Shown here piece after piece: positions 12,233-22,261 of a DNA stretch of 64,000 nt. The stretch spans positions 103,135 through 167,134 of the forward strand of contig SSNU01000058.1 in the NCBI GenBank assembly GCA_012064415.1. The letters are read 5' to 3'. The DNA is from Gyrodactylus bullatarudis (lineage: Eukaryota > Platyhelminthes > Monogenea > Gyrodactylidea > Gyrodactylidae). How positions within the stretch are numbered: the first letter of the stretch is position 1; each line of letters starts with the position of its first letter. The notes under the pieces were generated by a model. The model searched no databases, was not told the DNA's origin, and saw only the letters and a list, made by a program, of their open reading frames with translations. The translations under genes were made by a program, and so were the position numbers.

Positions 12233-15200
12233 ATAAGCTGCTACGAAAAAAATAATTAGCATATTCATTCTGATCTAAAAAAATATGGTTTACTAATATC
12301 GATTTTCTGAAGGGGCTAGCCTAATGTGTAGGGGTGGAGTCAGCTCGATATTTTTGACACTTGATAAAGAAACTGCTTGATTTTCTGGCCTTAATTACAC
12401 TGGGGGAAATTTTGCGATAAATTTTTGTGACTAACTAATTATTGTGTAAAATTTAAAGCAGATTCCGAATCTGCTTCCAAAATTTTTCTCAGTGTCTCAG
12501 TTTTTGCGCAATTATCAATAACTCATTTTCTACATAAATAGCTATGTGAATTGATCGATTATAATTATCAAGCGTTTTTTCTAAATTTCTAAGCTTAAAG
12601 CTAAATTCTACAGAAAAACCATTGTGTCGACACTCAAATGAACTTTAAAATGAGATTATTTTCTTGCAATAGGACAAGAAGAGATTCTCTATTTTACAAA
12701 ATCTATCACATTTTCTTATGTAGGAATGAATTCTTTCCTTCCGGTTTATTTGATCTGATTGCAGAATAGAATTCACGTCAAATAAGGTTAACAAACAAAG
12801 AGGTATTCCCATGATTCCACGTATATTTTCTTATCAGAATAAATGAAGCCTATGCTAAAAATATATTTTTTTATCCTTAGCTCTACCTCAAATTCCACGA
12901 CGTTTAACACTCTATAATGAAAGTTGAACTTAACCCTCTCGTAGTGATAAATTCAAAATAATGATGATATCGAAATTATTTTTCGCCATCTGTATCCTTA
13001 GAATCTGTTTTCTTTTTGTTTTCCTTTTTTGGTCTGCTTGATTATTTCTTCGCTAGTGATAGAGTCGGTATTGAACAACTTATAAACTTTTTAAAGTAAA
13101 ATATGTTCACTGAAACACTGATCAGTTCAATCAAATAAATAGATTTACCTTGTGTACTAATACTCTCTAAATTTATCTATTCATTGGAAATCTTTTTATT
13201 TATTAAAATAAAAAAAACTTTTAAAATTAGAAAACATCTGAAGGGATTTTGAAGAATCACAAATATATTGCTCCATTAAATAGAGAATAATCAGCTAATT
13301 CTTAACAGAGAAAGATAATTTTTCCCCCGAACAACAATTTGATGCTTCGATGAGAATTTTTATGGTCTGGAAACACCTTTATGAAAGTATGATCGACATT
13401 AGAGTTGGTTAAGACTCTTAACTTAAGAGGTTGAGTATTTTATTTTCTCACATCTTACCTTAGAGATAAGACTTAAGGAACGTCTAATTTATTAACTAGT
13501 AAACGTGTATGGCATAGACGTCTCAGTATACCGAAGCCAAGAACCATAATAGGGTCATGAGCATCGAAAGCCCAACACCTAGACCCCTGGACCGATTCCC
13601 CATGGAATTTGAAGTGAAATTTTGATCTAAAACGTTTTTAAATTTGATTTGAGGACCCAAAAAATTTAATTCACTTTTTGGTTCCATTTTGAAAATTTTT
13701 ATTGTGTTTGGTCACTTTCAAGTTCCAGCTGAGTTGAAATTTAATAATTGGTTAGTCATTCTTAGTCCTCACTGTACTGAATCATATTTATTTTGCAATT
13801 TTATAGTTACAATTTTATAAAATCTCTTTTGGATAGCTGCTTAAGTTTTTTTAATGAGTTTTTTCCTTCAGGACTATTACAAATTTGTAATTACTCGAAT
13901 TTAAATCAAGTTTAATTGTCTGAATCAAATTTGAAAATCAAAATTTTATTTTGGCCTACCACTGTAACCATATCCGTGAATGTCAGTGTTAATAATATCA
14001 ATAATGAATGGCTAAATAAATTAATAAATAGAGTTCAAGGGGGATTTATTCTACTTTTTTATCTTCTTTGAAATGAAAGCATCAGCTCGCTAAGTTGAAA
14101 ATTATGAAACTAATTCCAACCGATCAATAATCCGAAAACTTTGTATTGAAAATTCTGATTATAATTATGAACAATGTTAAAAAATCTTTAAAAAAATAAA
14201 TTTTGATTCATTTTTCAATATCAATGAACATTTATTTTCCCTGTTACATCATATTCATTGTTATTTCAATTGCTATCATGAAGGTATCACATGTATTCAA
14301 TCAATGACATTTCCCAAGTATAGTTGGAAGTATTAGTTAGGTATAGTTAAAATGTTATGCTGAAAAACGAAGGAAAGAATTTATGCAATGAAAAACTAAT
14401 TGATTTCTCTTCATGGGTCTATGTTGAGAAAATTTCTTACCTCACTTAATTTGATTTGATCTAAATTTATCTGTCCTACTGAAAATGAATTCTTCAGCGT
14501 AGAATCTACACTGTCGATTTTCTAAATTCTATTGTATATTTGAAATTCTCAAATGTTTTGATTTATCTACAAAAAGTAAGATTGCGGGTACAATTTTAAA
14601 GAGATAAAAATCTTGATTTCCTTAGTTCTAAGAAACTTAAGAATTTAATATCATTGTTCGAAATAGTATTCCCGAAATATTTATTAATAATATTTATTAT
14701 TGAAATAGAAAACCAGGAAAGTTTTTAATTTAAAAAATCTTTTTATTAATTGCCAAAAGAAATAAATTCTTTGTTGAATGGTGGATCTTATCTGGAACTT
14801 AAAAAATTATATTTCAATCATAACTGAAGAAATTTCAACTAATTTATTGTCTTCCAATTGATTCTTATTGGTATTTCAGTTTCATAACTTGGGATTTCTT
14901 TATTAATTTAATAGATTTTTTACATTAAATCTATTTTCGAAATTTAAAACAGAATAAAATTTTCATTTCTTAAAAAATTTGGATATTCAGTTAAATATTC
15001 AGTAATAAAGCTTTTATTTCACTGTTTCTCATCAGACTCTTGCACCGGGTTGATATTTATATAAAGTAATGAAAAATGAGAATTGAAAGAATTTCTCAGG
15101 AATAAGGGGTTTTTGAAATGTTCAATTTTATTAAATTTTCTGGTACCATCTCAAAGATTCACATTTTCAATGAATTAATACTTAATACTTATAACAAGAA

Positions 15201-15272
15201 TTTATTTGACCTTTCAAATCAATTAAAGTTTTACTACATGTTAGAAAGGAACTCAATATTTCTTTTCAAGTA
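12233..15272. other. No gene seen; contains one GC-richer island
   Basis: AT-rich and apparently non-coding. At about 13500-13612 there is a clearly GC-richer patch (for example CCCCTGGACCGATTCCCC) that I could not assign to a gene, tRNA or known repeat. Confidence 0.45.
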
Positions 15273-15445
15273 GGTGTGGCGTAGTCGTATCTCTCTCACC
15301 TCTCGGACCCCATTTACTCTCGGTCTCAGGTTCAACCCTCCCACACCGGGCACATTGAACACTCTTTCTCTGTTCTCTTATTTGTCCAATCATTAATCTT
15401 TATAATTCTGTATATAAATAAAAATGTTCGATTTCAAAAAAAAAA
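15273..15445 (+). mobile_element. tRNA-derived SINE, copy 1
   Basis: The head looks like a tRNA: acceptor-like GGTGTGG at the start pairs with CCACACC about 70 nt later. An A-box-like stretch (GTGGCGTAGTCG) is followed by a B-box-like one (GGTTCAACCCT). After the head come about 90 nt of unrelated body and a 10-A tail at 15436-15445. A second copy lies in reverse at 17308-17465. Two copies with the same junction and tail show a retroposed SINE rather than a tRNA gene. Confidence 0.75.
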
Positions 15446-16245
15446 TTATTTTTCAAATCTCAGAATGAAATGGGTGAATAATTTTTTCTTTTCTTTTAAA
15501 ATATTTGATCTTTTTATCAATTTCGAAGATTTTTTTTCAATTCATATGACAAAAAATCCAACATAGAAGTTCCAAAGAATTTTTTATTTTTCAAATCCCC
15601 ATTCTTAGACTTTTCAGTAATCCTATGAGAGTATTGTATTTTTATCTTCCGAATTTTTTCAATGATATAAAGAAATGTAAGAAAAAAGATCGGTATTCAT
15701 TTTTTTATTATTGTTTTAACATTGAATAGACTAACTGAAGAATTTCTTGAGAAAAATAACTAAAAGTAACTGGAAGAATTTATTGAAATGAAAATTATGA
15801 CCCAGATTCGAATAATGTATCATGATTATAGTGAGCAACTCACCTTGATAAAAAGTTTTATTACTCCATTTAAAGATAGATGAGCGAAATTTCAAAATAA
15901 AAAGGGTCCACTAGTTGTGTGTGATTGCAACATTTGATCGAGGTTTTATTGAAGAAAGAAAATGTACAAAATAATAAAATAACAAAAAAGCACCTATTCA
16001 CATAAGTAGAAGAAGAAAAAGAAAGGTTTACCTATTACAACCAATCAGAATCCTACATCATACAACACCCACGCTCATGCATCGGGTGTACGAATGATGG
16101 ATACAGAAGGACGTTGATCATCATCATTCAACATTGATCATGTATATCATATAATACCTTTCAAACTAGCAAGATGGAGAAATATAAAACTGAAAACATG
16201 ATTTGTACACACAGTGTGTAAACTTTAATTTTATTATTTACCACC
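15446..16245. other. No gene seen between SINE and foldback fragment
   Basis: AT-rich, with one moderately GC-richer part at about 16040-16130 (ACACCCACGCTCATGCATCG). No coding frame or repeat boundary could be set. Confidence 0.45.
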
Positions 16246-16446
16246 TATTATTCGAAATCTCGATTTTTTCATCAAGAATTCGAATATGTGAAAGATTTTT
16301 TGGAATCCTATTCATGTAGCCCACTTTTAGCAGTTGAAGATATAAATTCTGAAAAAAACTTTTAATGAAAAATATGGCCATTTTTCAAATTTCGATTTGG
16401 CGCCAAAAGCCCATTTTTTTGAACTTTGAACTGAAATTTTTTTACG
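16246..16446. repeat. Foldback element FB, one-arm fragment
   Basis: The stretch matches one arm of the subfamily seen at 42287 and 56366. It has ATCTCGATTTTTTCATCAAG, then TCCTATTCATGTAGCCCAC, TGGCGCCAAAAGCCCAT and TTTGAACTTTGAACTG. The opposite arm is missing. Confidence 0.65.
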
Positions 16447-16452
16447 ATAATA

Positions 16453-16662
16453 TTATCGAACTTCATCAAGAATATTACTGTAATCGGTTTCTGAACTCAT
16501 GAGGAAGGTAGGAGAAGACAGACGTATATTATAGTGATAAACGTTATACTCTACCCCGGTTACGATATAAATACTATTACAATGCATAAATGTGTGCCCT
16601 TCCATTGCTTGATATAGGTTGATTGACTGCTCGGGAGGAATGAGGGTGGGAGGTTGTTTCAC
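16453..16662 (-). other. Unrecognised 69-codon open frame
   Basis: The minus-strand frame MKQPPTLIPPEQSINLYQAM has more balanced composition than nearby sequence. It lies just downstream of the Penelope-like endonuclease remnant, so it may be part of that element's 3' region. No homology is recognised. Confidence 0.25.
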
Positions 16663-16723
16663 TGCAAATTGATTTTTCTTTCAATCTGATAATTGCTTTT
16701 GCTTTTTGATGAAAGTTGTAATT

Positions 16724-17307
16724 TTACAGTTGCCCGCTATGTCTGTCCCGTTTTCTCCTCGTTGTTGGGCGTGTCTTTCCATTTCTCACCTCGCTAATTA
16801 CAGGTTGGCTTTTAATCTGATTATAATTATAATTATCAACTGTTGTTGACTTCTCGTTCATCTTGTTAATGAAGTGTTTCTCCGCGCATTCGAGATTTGA
16901 CGTTCTCACTTTGCAAGGTTCACCCGGATTGACCTGATAGAGGATTTTGAAATTGGATTCGTCTGCTGTGTGGTCTGTCTCTCTGATATGACCTTGAACT
17001 GAACTGGTGTGCTTCGGATTCAAATGTTCATTGACTCTCTCACCAAGGGATCGAGTTGTTTGACCGACATAAGTTGATCCACAAGAATACGTGAATTGGT
17101 AGATCACACCTCTTTGTTTCAGTTTTGGGATGACATCTTTGTTACGACCATTTAACAACTTTGAGGTGCTTCAATTTGTATCCAGGAAATATTCGCTTCG
17201 TGATGTTCATAAGCTTGCTGTTCACTATAGTTTCGCTTGTATCACCTTTAAATGGAAGGACCTCCTCTTTCTCTTTTTCCTCTTCGACTTTGTGATTGTC
17301 TTTCGGA
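16724..17307 (-). pseudogene. Penelope-like retroelement C-terminus (GIY-YIG endonuclease), frameshifted
   Basis: Reading the minus strand from 17307, a frame gives PFKGDTSETIVNSKLMNITK and ends near 17142. A second frame, overlapping at about 17150, continues with LNGRNKDVIPKLKQRGVIYQ. This then carries the GIY-YIG core: GVIY, STYVGQTTRSLGERVNEH, and a later acidic region (ECAEKHFINKMNE). The order of these blocks (linker, VIPKL, GIY-YIG) is that of the C-terminal nuclease of Penelope-like elements, which nicks target DNA for reverse transcription. It ends at a stop at 16724. The frameshift and the SINE inserted just upstream show a dead copy. Confidence 0.75.
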
Positions 17308-17465
17308 TTTTTTTTTTGAAATTGAAACATTTTTAATTTATTCATAGAAATGATTTGTACAAATAAGGGAACAAGGTAAGAGTGCCCGTGTGGGAGGGTT
17401 TGAACCTAGGACCGAGAGTAAGAGGGTCCGAATGAGAGGTGAGAGAGATACCACTACGCCACACC
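17308..17465 (-). mobile_element. tRNA-derived SINE, copy 2
   Basis: On the minus strand it starts GGTGTGGCGTAGTGGTATC (A box) and has the B box GGTTCAAACCC. After a body ending AAAAATGTTTCAATTTC it has a 10-A tail. It is inserted in the Penelope-like remnant, separating the endonuclease part from sequence farther upstream. A short ATCC on both sides may be a remnant of the target duplication. Confidence 0.75.
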
Positions 17466-17698
17466 GGATGGGAATTCTTCTCGATGAAACTGTCCGGATT
17501 CTTTTTTTGTTAGAAATATTTCTTTATTGAATGAATAATAGAAAAAAAAGATATAGAATTAAAAAATAATTTGTACAATATTCATGAAATCTGTCGGTTT
17601 GTAAAAAGGTCATAAATAAAATCTTGTTTTTGAAAAATCTATAAATTGGCGATTAATATATCTGAAAAATTTTAACGAAATCAATCTGGTAACTATTA

Positions 17699-18166
17699 CT
17701 AATGGAAATCAGGATAGAGAAGAGTATAAGAGTAATCAATTTTTGATCTTATATGTTCCATAATAATTTTTATGGAGTAGAGGTTCTCACAATTAGATAA
17801 ATCATATCTATCATGCAGGATGTTATAAGTGGAAAGGAGGAAATTATTTTGATAAGAGATGTTTCTTAAATTATTAATTCTTTCGATTTTAACGGATGTT
17901 TCAGTGAATTTTTTAATGATGAAGGCAAAACGGCGAATCCATAGTGGATTTAGACCGGAAGCCAAGATCCGAGCATTGTAAGAATCCAAATCAGGGTAAA
18001 GTGCATACAGGAATCTACTTTGGATTCTCTCGATATTTCGAGCTTGTTCATTCGTTAAATTTGTGAGGAGGGGAGAAATAGAATCAAAGTATGGGAGCAC
18101 TAATGATTTATAAGCCTTAGTTCTCAGGATTAGTGATTTTGAGAATTTGAGTATAGCGAAAATCAT
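17699..18166 (-). pseudogene. LINE (CR1/jockey-like) reverse transcriptase C-terminal fragment
   Basis: A minus-strand frame of 155 residues contains LRTKAYKSLVLPYFDS, then ARNIERIQSRFLYALYPD, then YNARILASGLNPLWIRRFAF. This pattern (TKAYKxLVxPxxxY, IERIQxRF, GLxxLxxRR) marks the end of the reverse transcriptase region in CR1/jockey-type LINEs. The fragment lacks the catalytic core and an upstream endonuclease. It overlaps the RT fragment at 18163-18339 by a few bases in another frame. Either the two are one damaged element or a chimeric junction lies there. Confidence 0.7.
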
Positions 18167-18339
18167 AGAATTTTAGGTAAATTTCGCATAATTTCTAGTT
18201 CAAGGAAACTTAGGGTTTTTTTCTTCTCAATTTCGTTTGTGAACTTCAAATTCGGATGAATGGTATTCAAGCTTGAACAAATTTCATCGAAATCTTCATC
18301 AGCGTTGAGTAGTAGGAACGTATCATCCAAGTATCTCAT
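18163..18339 (-). pseudogene. Reverse transcriptase catalytic-motif fragment (YLDD)
   Basis: The minus-strand frame begins MRYLDDTFLLLNADEDF, which holds the Y-x-D-D catalytic motif. It continues with LNTIHPNLKFTNEIEKKK and LSFLELEI. The run LN-x-x-HP-x-L-x-FT-x-E-x-E followed by FL resembles Penelope-like reverse transcriptases. The frame stops at 18163. It is truncated at the 5' side, where the hAT-like MITE at 18377 lies nearby. Confidence 0.7.
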
Positions 18340-18376
18340 GTACAGTCATAAATTATCATCAATTTTGAATAATCAA

Positions 18377-18815
18377 TAGAGATTCGACGAATTTTTACCT
18401 TTAAATCAAACTTTTCCGTGAAATTTCCGCATATAATTTTGATAACAATGATGTATGAGATCTAAAATAACTGAAAATTTTTTTGCAATCCCATGCATAG
18501 TCGTACATTGCCCATTTTCTCTAAATTCCCTTGTAGGCATAGTGGTATAACAAAATTTAACAGAAATGATCTTATCATGATTCTAATACTATTTTTATTG
18601 AAAAAATGAAGCTTTATCAGCAAAAAAAATAAATTTTAGTGAAAACGTAGTAAAAATTAATTGAAAATCTAGCGGCAAAAGTCTGATATTTAGACTTGAA
18701 TATTATTACTGACAAGCATTTTGATACTTGATCTTATATAAAATAATGTTAAGAACACATAGTATTATCATTTGAGTAGGTTTTTAAAATAGGTTGAAAA
18801 ATTGTTACATCTCTA
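18377..18815. mobile_element. hAT-like MITE, copy 1, with 8-bp target duplication
   Basis: It starts TAGAGATTCGACGAATTTT and ends TTGTTACATCTCTA. It is flanked on both sides by the same 8 bases, ATAATCAA (18369-18376 and 18816-18823). It is 439 bp and non-coding. An 8-bp duplication with TAGAGATGTAACGAA-type ends is typical of hAT elements. The interior is clearly homologous, in the same orientation, to the copy at 61294-61738 (for example GCATTTTGATACTTGATC). Confidence 0.9.
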
Positions 18816-18823
18816 ATAATCAA

Positions 18824-20717
18824 GAGCGTAAATTAAATCTTATACAATATCAAATTGTGGCTTAAAATGCATCTAAACTCATGAAAATTTCAAACTTTGC
18901 CTAAGAATTATAATCAGGGTATTGACAAACAAAGAGATTGAATGCAGGTCATGTGAAAAAGTTTTCTGTGACTTTAAGGGTTAAAATAATGAGCTGTCCT
19001 CTAATATAGGTTTCATGGGTAAAATCATTCACAGATTAAAAGGAAAAAAAATTTATTCGTAGTTTCGCGACAAATATTACAATACTTTATATTATACAGT
19101 ATCTTGGTAGAAATAATCCAGATAATCCCTCATGATAAATCAATCAAATCCTCATTCAAAATATTCCGGATAAAGACTGAGGTTTCAATGTGAAAAGATA
19201 ATGCTGTTCGTGGCAAGAATCTAGAAATAATAATATTTTTCTAAATCAATATGCAATAATATTTATGATTGAATTCTATTCCAAACCCTATTACAGAATA
19301 AACATCTATTCTCTTTTAACAGACTTCAATCAAACACTTGATAAATTCAAAGTACATTTAAGTGTTTTAGTGGCTATTAACAAGTCTTAAATCTGACTCA
19401 GAAATTTTTTAGTTCGTTAATATTGTAGCTGGGAAATTTCTAAAAAAGAACTTTTACTATTGCAAATTTGGGTGAAAATAAGGGTGTGGGTATAGAAGAT
19501 TTCCATGAATGTTTCAAAGCAACTAATAAATAGTATTTTCATAGTCGAAACATGAAAATTTTCCTTAGATTTCGAATTTAAGGCTCTAAAAATCTGATTG
19601 AGTTTCAATAGGGGAGAATTAAACTCACACGGTTTAAAGTATAGGAAGAGGGTATTTTTGAAAAGCAGAAATCCATAAATAATAAACCCTTCTTCTTCAT
19701 TTCAAATCTGACGTACTGAAAGCAGCTTTAAATAGTTTCTATAAAAATAGATACAAGTTTTGGATAGAAGAACTTTATGAAATTTACGGATAAATTTGCG
19801 TAAAAATTTTCTCTTTAATGAGTTTAACTACAACCTTACTTAACCTTTACTCATTGTAAACAAAATTCTATTTTCATTTAGATCTTGATACAATAAATAA
19901 AATCATCTCTAATGTGATTTGAATTGGGAAGGATACGTTTCCTAATTGATTTAAAAGTAGGAATTTATTCTACCTTTATGTTTTGTGTATCCAAATGAAT
20001 TCAGTCATGAAATAATGGGAATTGAAATAGGATGAATCCAGACACAGGATCTTTCATTTATAATATTAATTTAATTCTTAAAGTACACGGTTCTCTTTTT
20101 TATTTTGTTGATAAATTGCTTTTTTATTTAAATTAAATTATAATTTGGATGGTAAGATAAGATATCTTAGACTCGAAACCAGTCCTTTGTGACGGCGACC
20201 TTTTTGAGTTTCTTAAACAAAGTTTACAATTACCATTCGCATGCAGCATCACTAAAGGAAAACCATTTTATGCTGTTGCCTGGAAATTCTATAGAATAGC
20301 GTATTGAAGAGGGATATTTTGATTATTCGTCTTGTTTGTTATCTTGCTCATTACCATTAGAAAGTAAACACTTGCCAAAATATTCTTTTGAATCACAGAA
20401 TTTAAATTGATAAAGCTAGTTGATATAAAGAATTGGTGGGTAAGTAAAATGATGAATAAAAGCATATTTATAAATATATTTTCGATCGGACAAAAATTTG
20501 GCCAATTTTGAATTAATTTTTTTATAGATTTAGAATATTTGAAGCAATTCTCATCTTAATGTATCTTATATATCTGTCCACAAACTAATGTAATTGGACT
20601 ACTTATTAAAATTTTTCCTAATAACTGATCTAGAATAGCTATGACTAATTTTAAAATAAGTTCTATTTATGATTATACTTTCAAGTAACTATGCTATTTT
20701 TTATTAGAAATATAGTG
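18824..20717. other. No gene seen; AT-rich intergenic
   Basis: Short open frames only, without splice-bordered exons; no repeat boundary identified. Confidence 0.5.
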
Positions 20718-20719
20718 TA

Positions 20720-22259
20720 GTGGTCGAATTAATATGTGAAACACTCTGAATATTTTGAACTGTCAATTTATTTAAAATGATAAAATTTTTCAAATCAAGA
20801 CTATTTGATACATTATAAAATTCTCTATCAATAGATATCTGAATGAATTTTTTTACCTTTTCATCTTTCCCTGTACAAGTAAAAATACTATTTTTCATTG
20901 AAGTTGAAAACGAACTAATATGTGAAACACTTTTGATATTCTCTATCTACTAACATAGTTGTTTAAGAAATCTGTTGTAAGTTAATATTTCATAATTTCA
21001 TGAACTAATTTAAGAATATACCACAAAAAACATTGACTTTCTGAAAGATGTACCGTCATAATTGTCGCTTCAATTGTGAGGAACTCAAGACTATTAAAAC
21101 CATGAAAAACACTGGGATTTCAGATAGAGAAATCGCACAAAGATTCGAATGCTCCCCTGCAACAATTACTAGAATTTTTAACAAGAAAACCTACAATAAA
21201 AATTCAAAAAAGCCTGGTCGAAAGCCGAAAATTACAAACATCCAGAGAAGGCAAAACAAAAGACTCCTTACTAAAAACTTTATGAATTGCAACCAGGCAA
21301 AAGCAAAGCTAGATCTGAGTCTAAATTTAAGAACCATTCAAAATTATGTAAAAAAAATATGAAAATGTCTTGGAGGAAATCAAAAAAAGTCCCGAAACTC
21401 TCAGATTTCGATAAAATTTTTCGAGTAGATTGGATCAAGGATAAATTGAGCCAAAGAATCAATTGGGATAAAGTCATATTTACTGATGAGAAAAGGTTTA
21501 ATTTGGATGGGCCTGATGGTTCAAGTTATCATTGGTGTCCACAAGGGGACGTCCCTAAGAAAATACTGAATCGCGTACACGGTGGAGCTTCGATTATGGT
21601 ATGGGGAGCGATTTATTCAAAAGGAACCTTACCTATAGTCATTGTTGATGGAAAATTAAACTCAGAAAAATATCAGAATATTTTGATTGATTCCATTTTA
21701 TCATTCAAAAATGAGTTTAAAGATGATAATCTTGTATTTCAACAAGACAATGCTCCATGCCATACATCAAAATCGACAATTGAATGGCTAAATTACAATG
21801 AGATTGATTTTATTGATTGGCCACCCCGAAGTCCAGACCTTAACCCAATAGAAAACCTATGGGGACTTCTATCTCAAAGAGTTTATTCAAATGGGAGGCA
21901 ATTTGAAAATGTCCATGAACTTAGACTTGAAATTATAAAAAAGTGGTCAGAATTAACTGAAAATGATATAAAACCATTCATTAATTCCATGAATGAAAGA
22001 TGTTTCGATGTTATAGAAGAAAAAGGTGAATTTTTGGGTTAATATAAAGTGTTTCACATATTAGTTCGTTTTCAACTTCAATGAAAAATAGTATTTTTAC
22101 TTGTACAGGGAAAGATGAAAAGGTAAAAAAATTCATTCAGATATCTATTGATAGAGAATTTTATAATGTATCAAATAGTCTTGGTTTGAAAAATTTTATC
22201 ATTTTAAATAAATTGACAGTTCAAAATATTCAGAGTGTTTCACATATTAATTCGACCAC
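20720..22259 (+). mobile_element. Tc1-like transposon, nearly intact, IR/DR type
   Basis: A 1540-bp element flanked by TA (20718-20719 and 22260-22261). Its 214-bp inverted repeats (20720-20933 and 22046-22259) start GTGGTCGAATTAATATGTG. Each repeat carries two direct copies of a 20-bp site, CGAAYTAATATGTGAAACAC: the outer at 20725-20744 and 22235-22254, the inner at 20911-20930 and 22049-22068. This is the IR/DR layout in which Tc1-family transposase binds paired sites. One transposase gene lies between the repeats. Confidence 0.93.
21048..22042 (+). pseudogene. Tc1-like transposase, one frameshift
   Basis: The N-terminal half from the ATG at 21048 has a helix-turn-helix (ISDREIAQRFECSPATITRI) and a basic linker with the GRPR-like KKPGRKPK. 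The frame stops at 21362. Adding one A to the 8-A run at 21350-21357 would reopen it into the downstream frame ending at 22042, so this looks like a single-base loss in a homopolymer. The C-terminal half holds the DDE catalytic triad: Asp in VIFTDEKRF, Asp in FQQDNAPCHT and Glu in SPDLNPIENLWG. There are 34 residues between the last two (DD34E). The enzyme cuts and pastes at TA. The rest of the frame is undamaged. Confidence 0.92.
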
Positions 22260-22261
22260 TA

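Noticed and set aside
13500..13612. The GC-richer island as a tRNA or small RNA gene
   Set aside because: No cloverleaf, B box or terminator could be drawn; left as unexplained sequence.
15273..15350. A functional tRNA gene
   Set aside because: The A/B-box head is followed by a shared body and A-tail in two copies, and the anticodon and T arms do not pair properly; this is a SINE.
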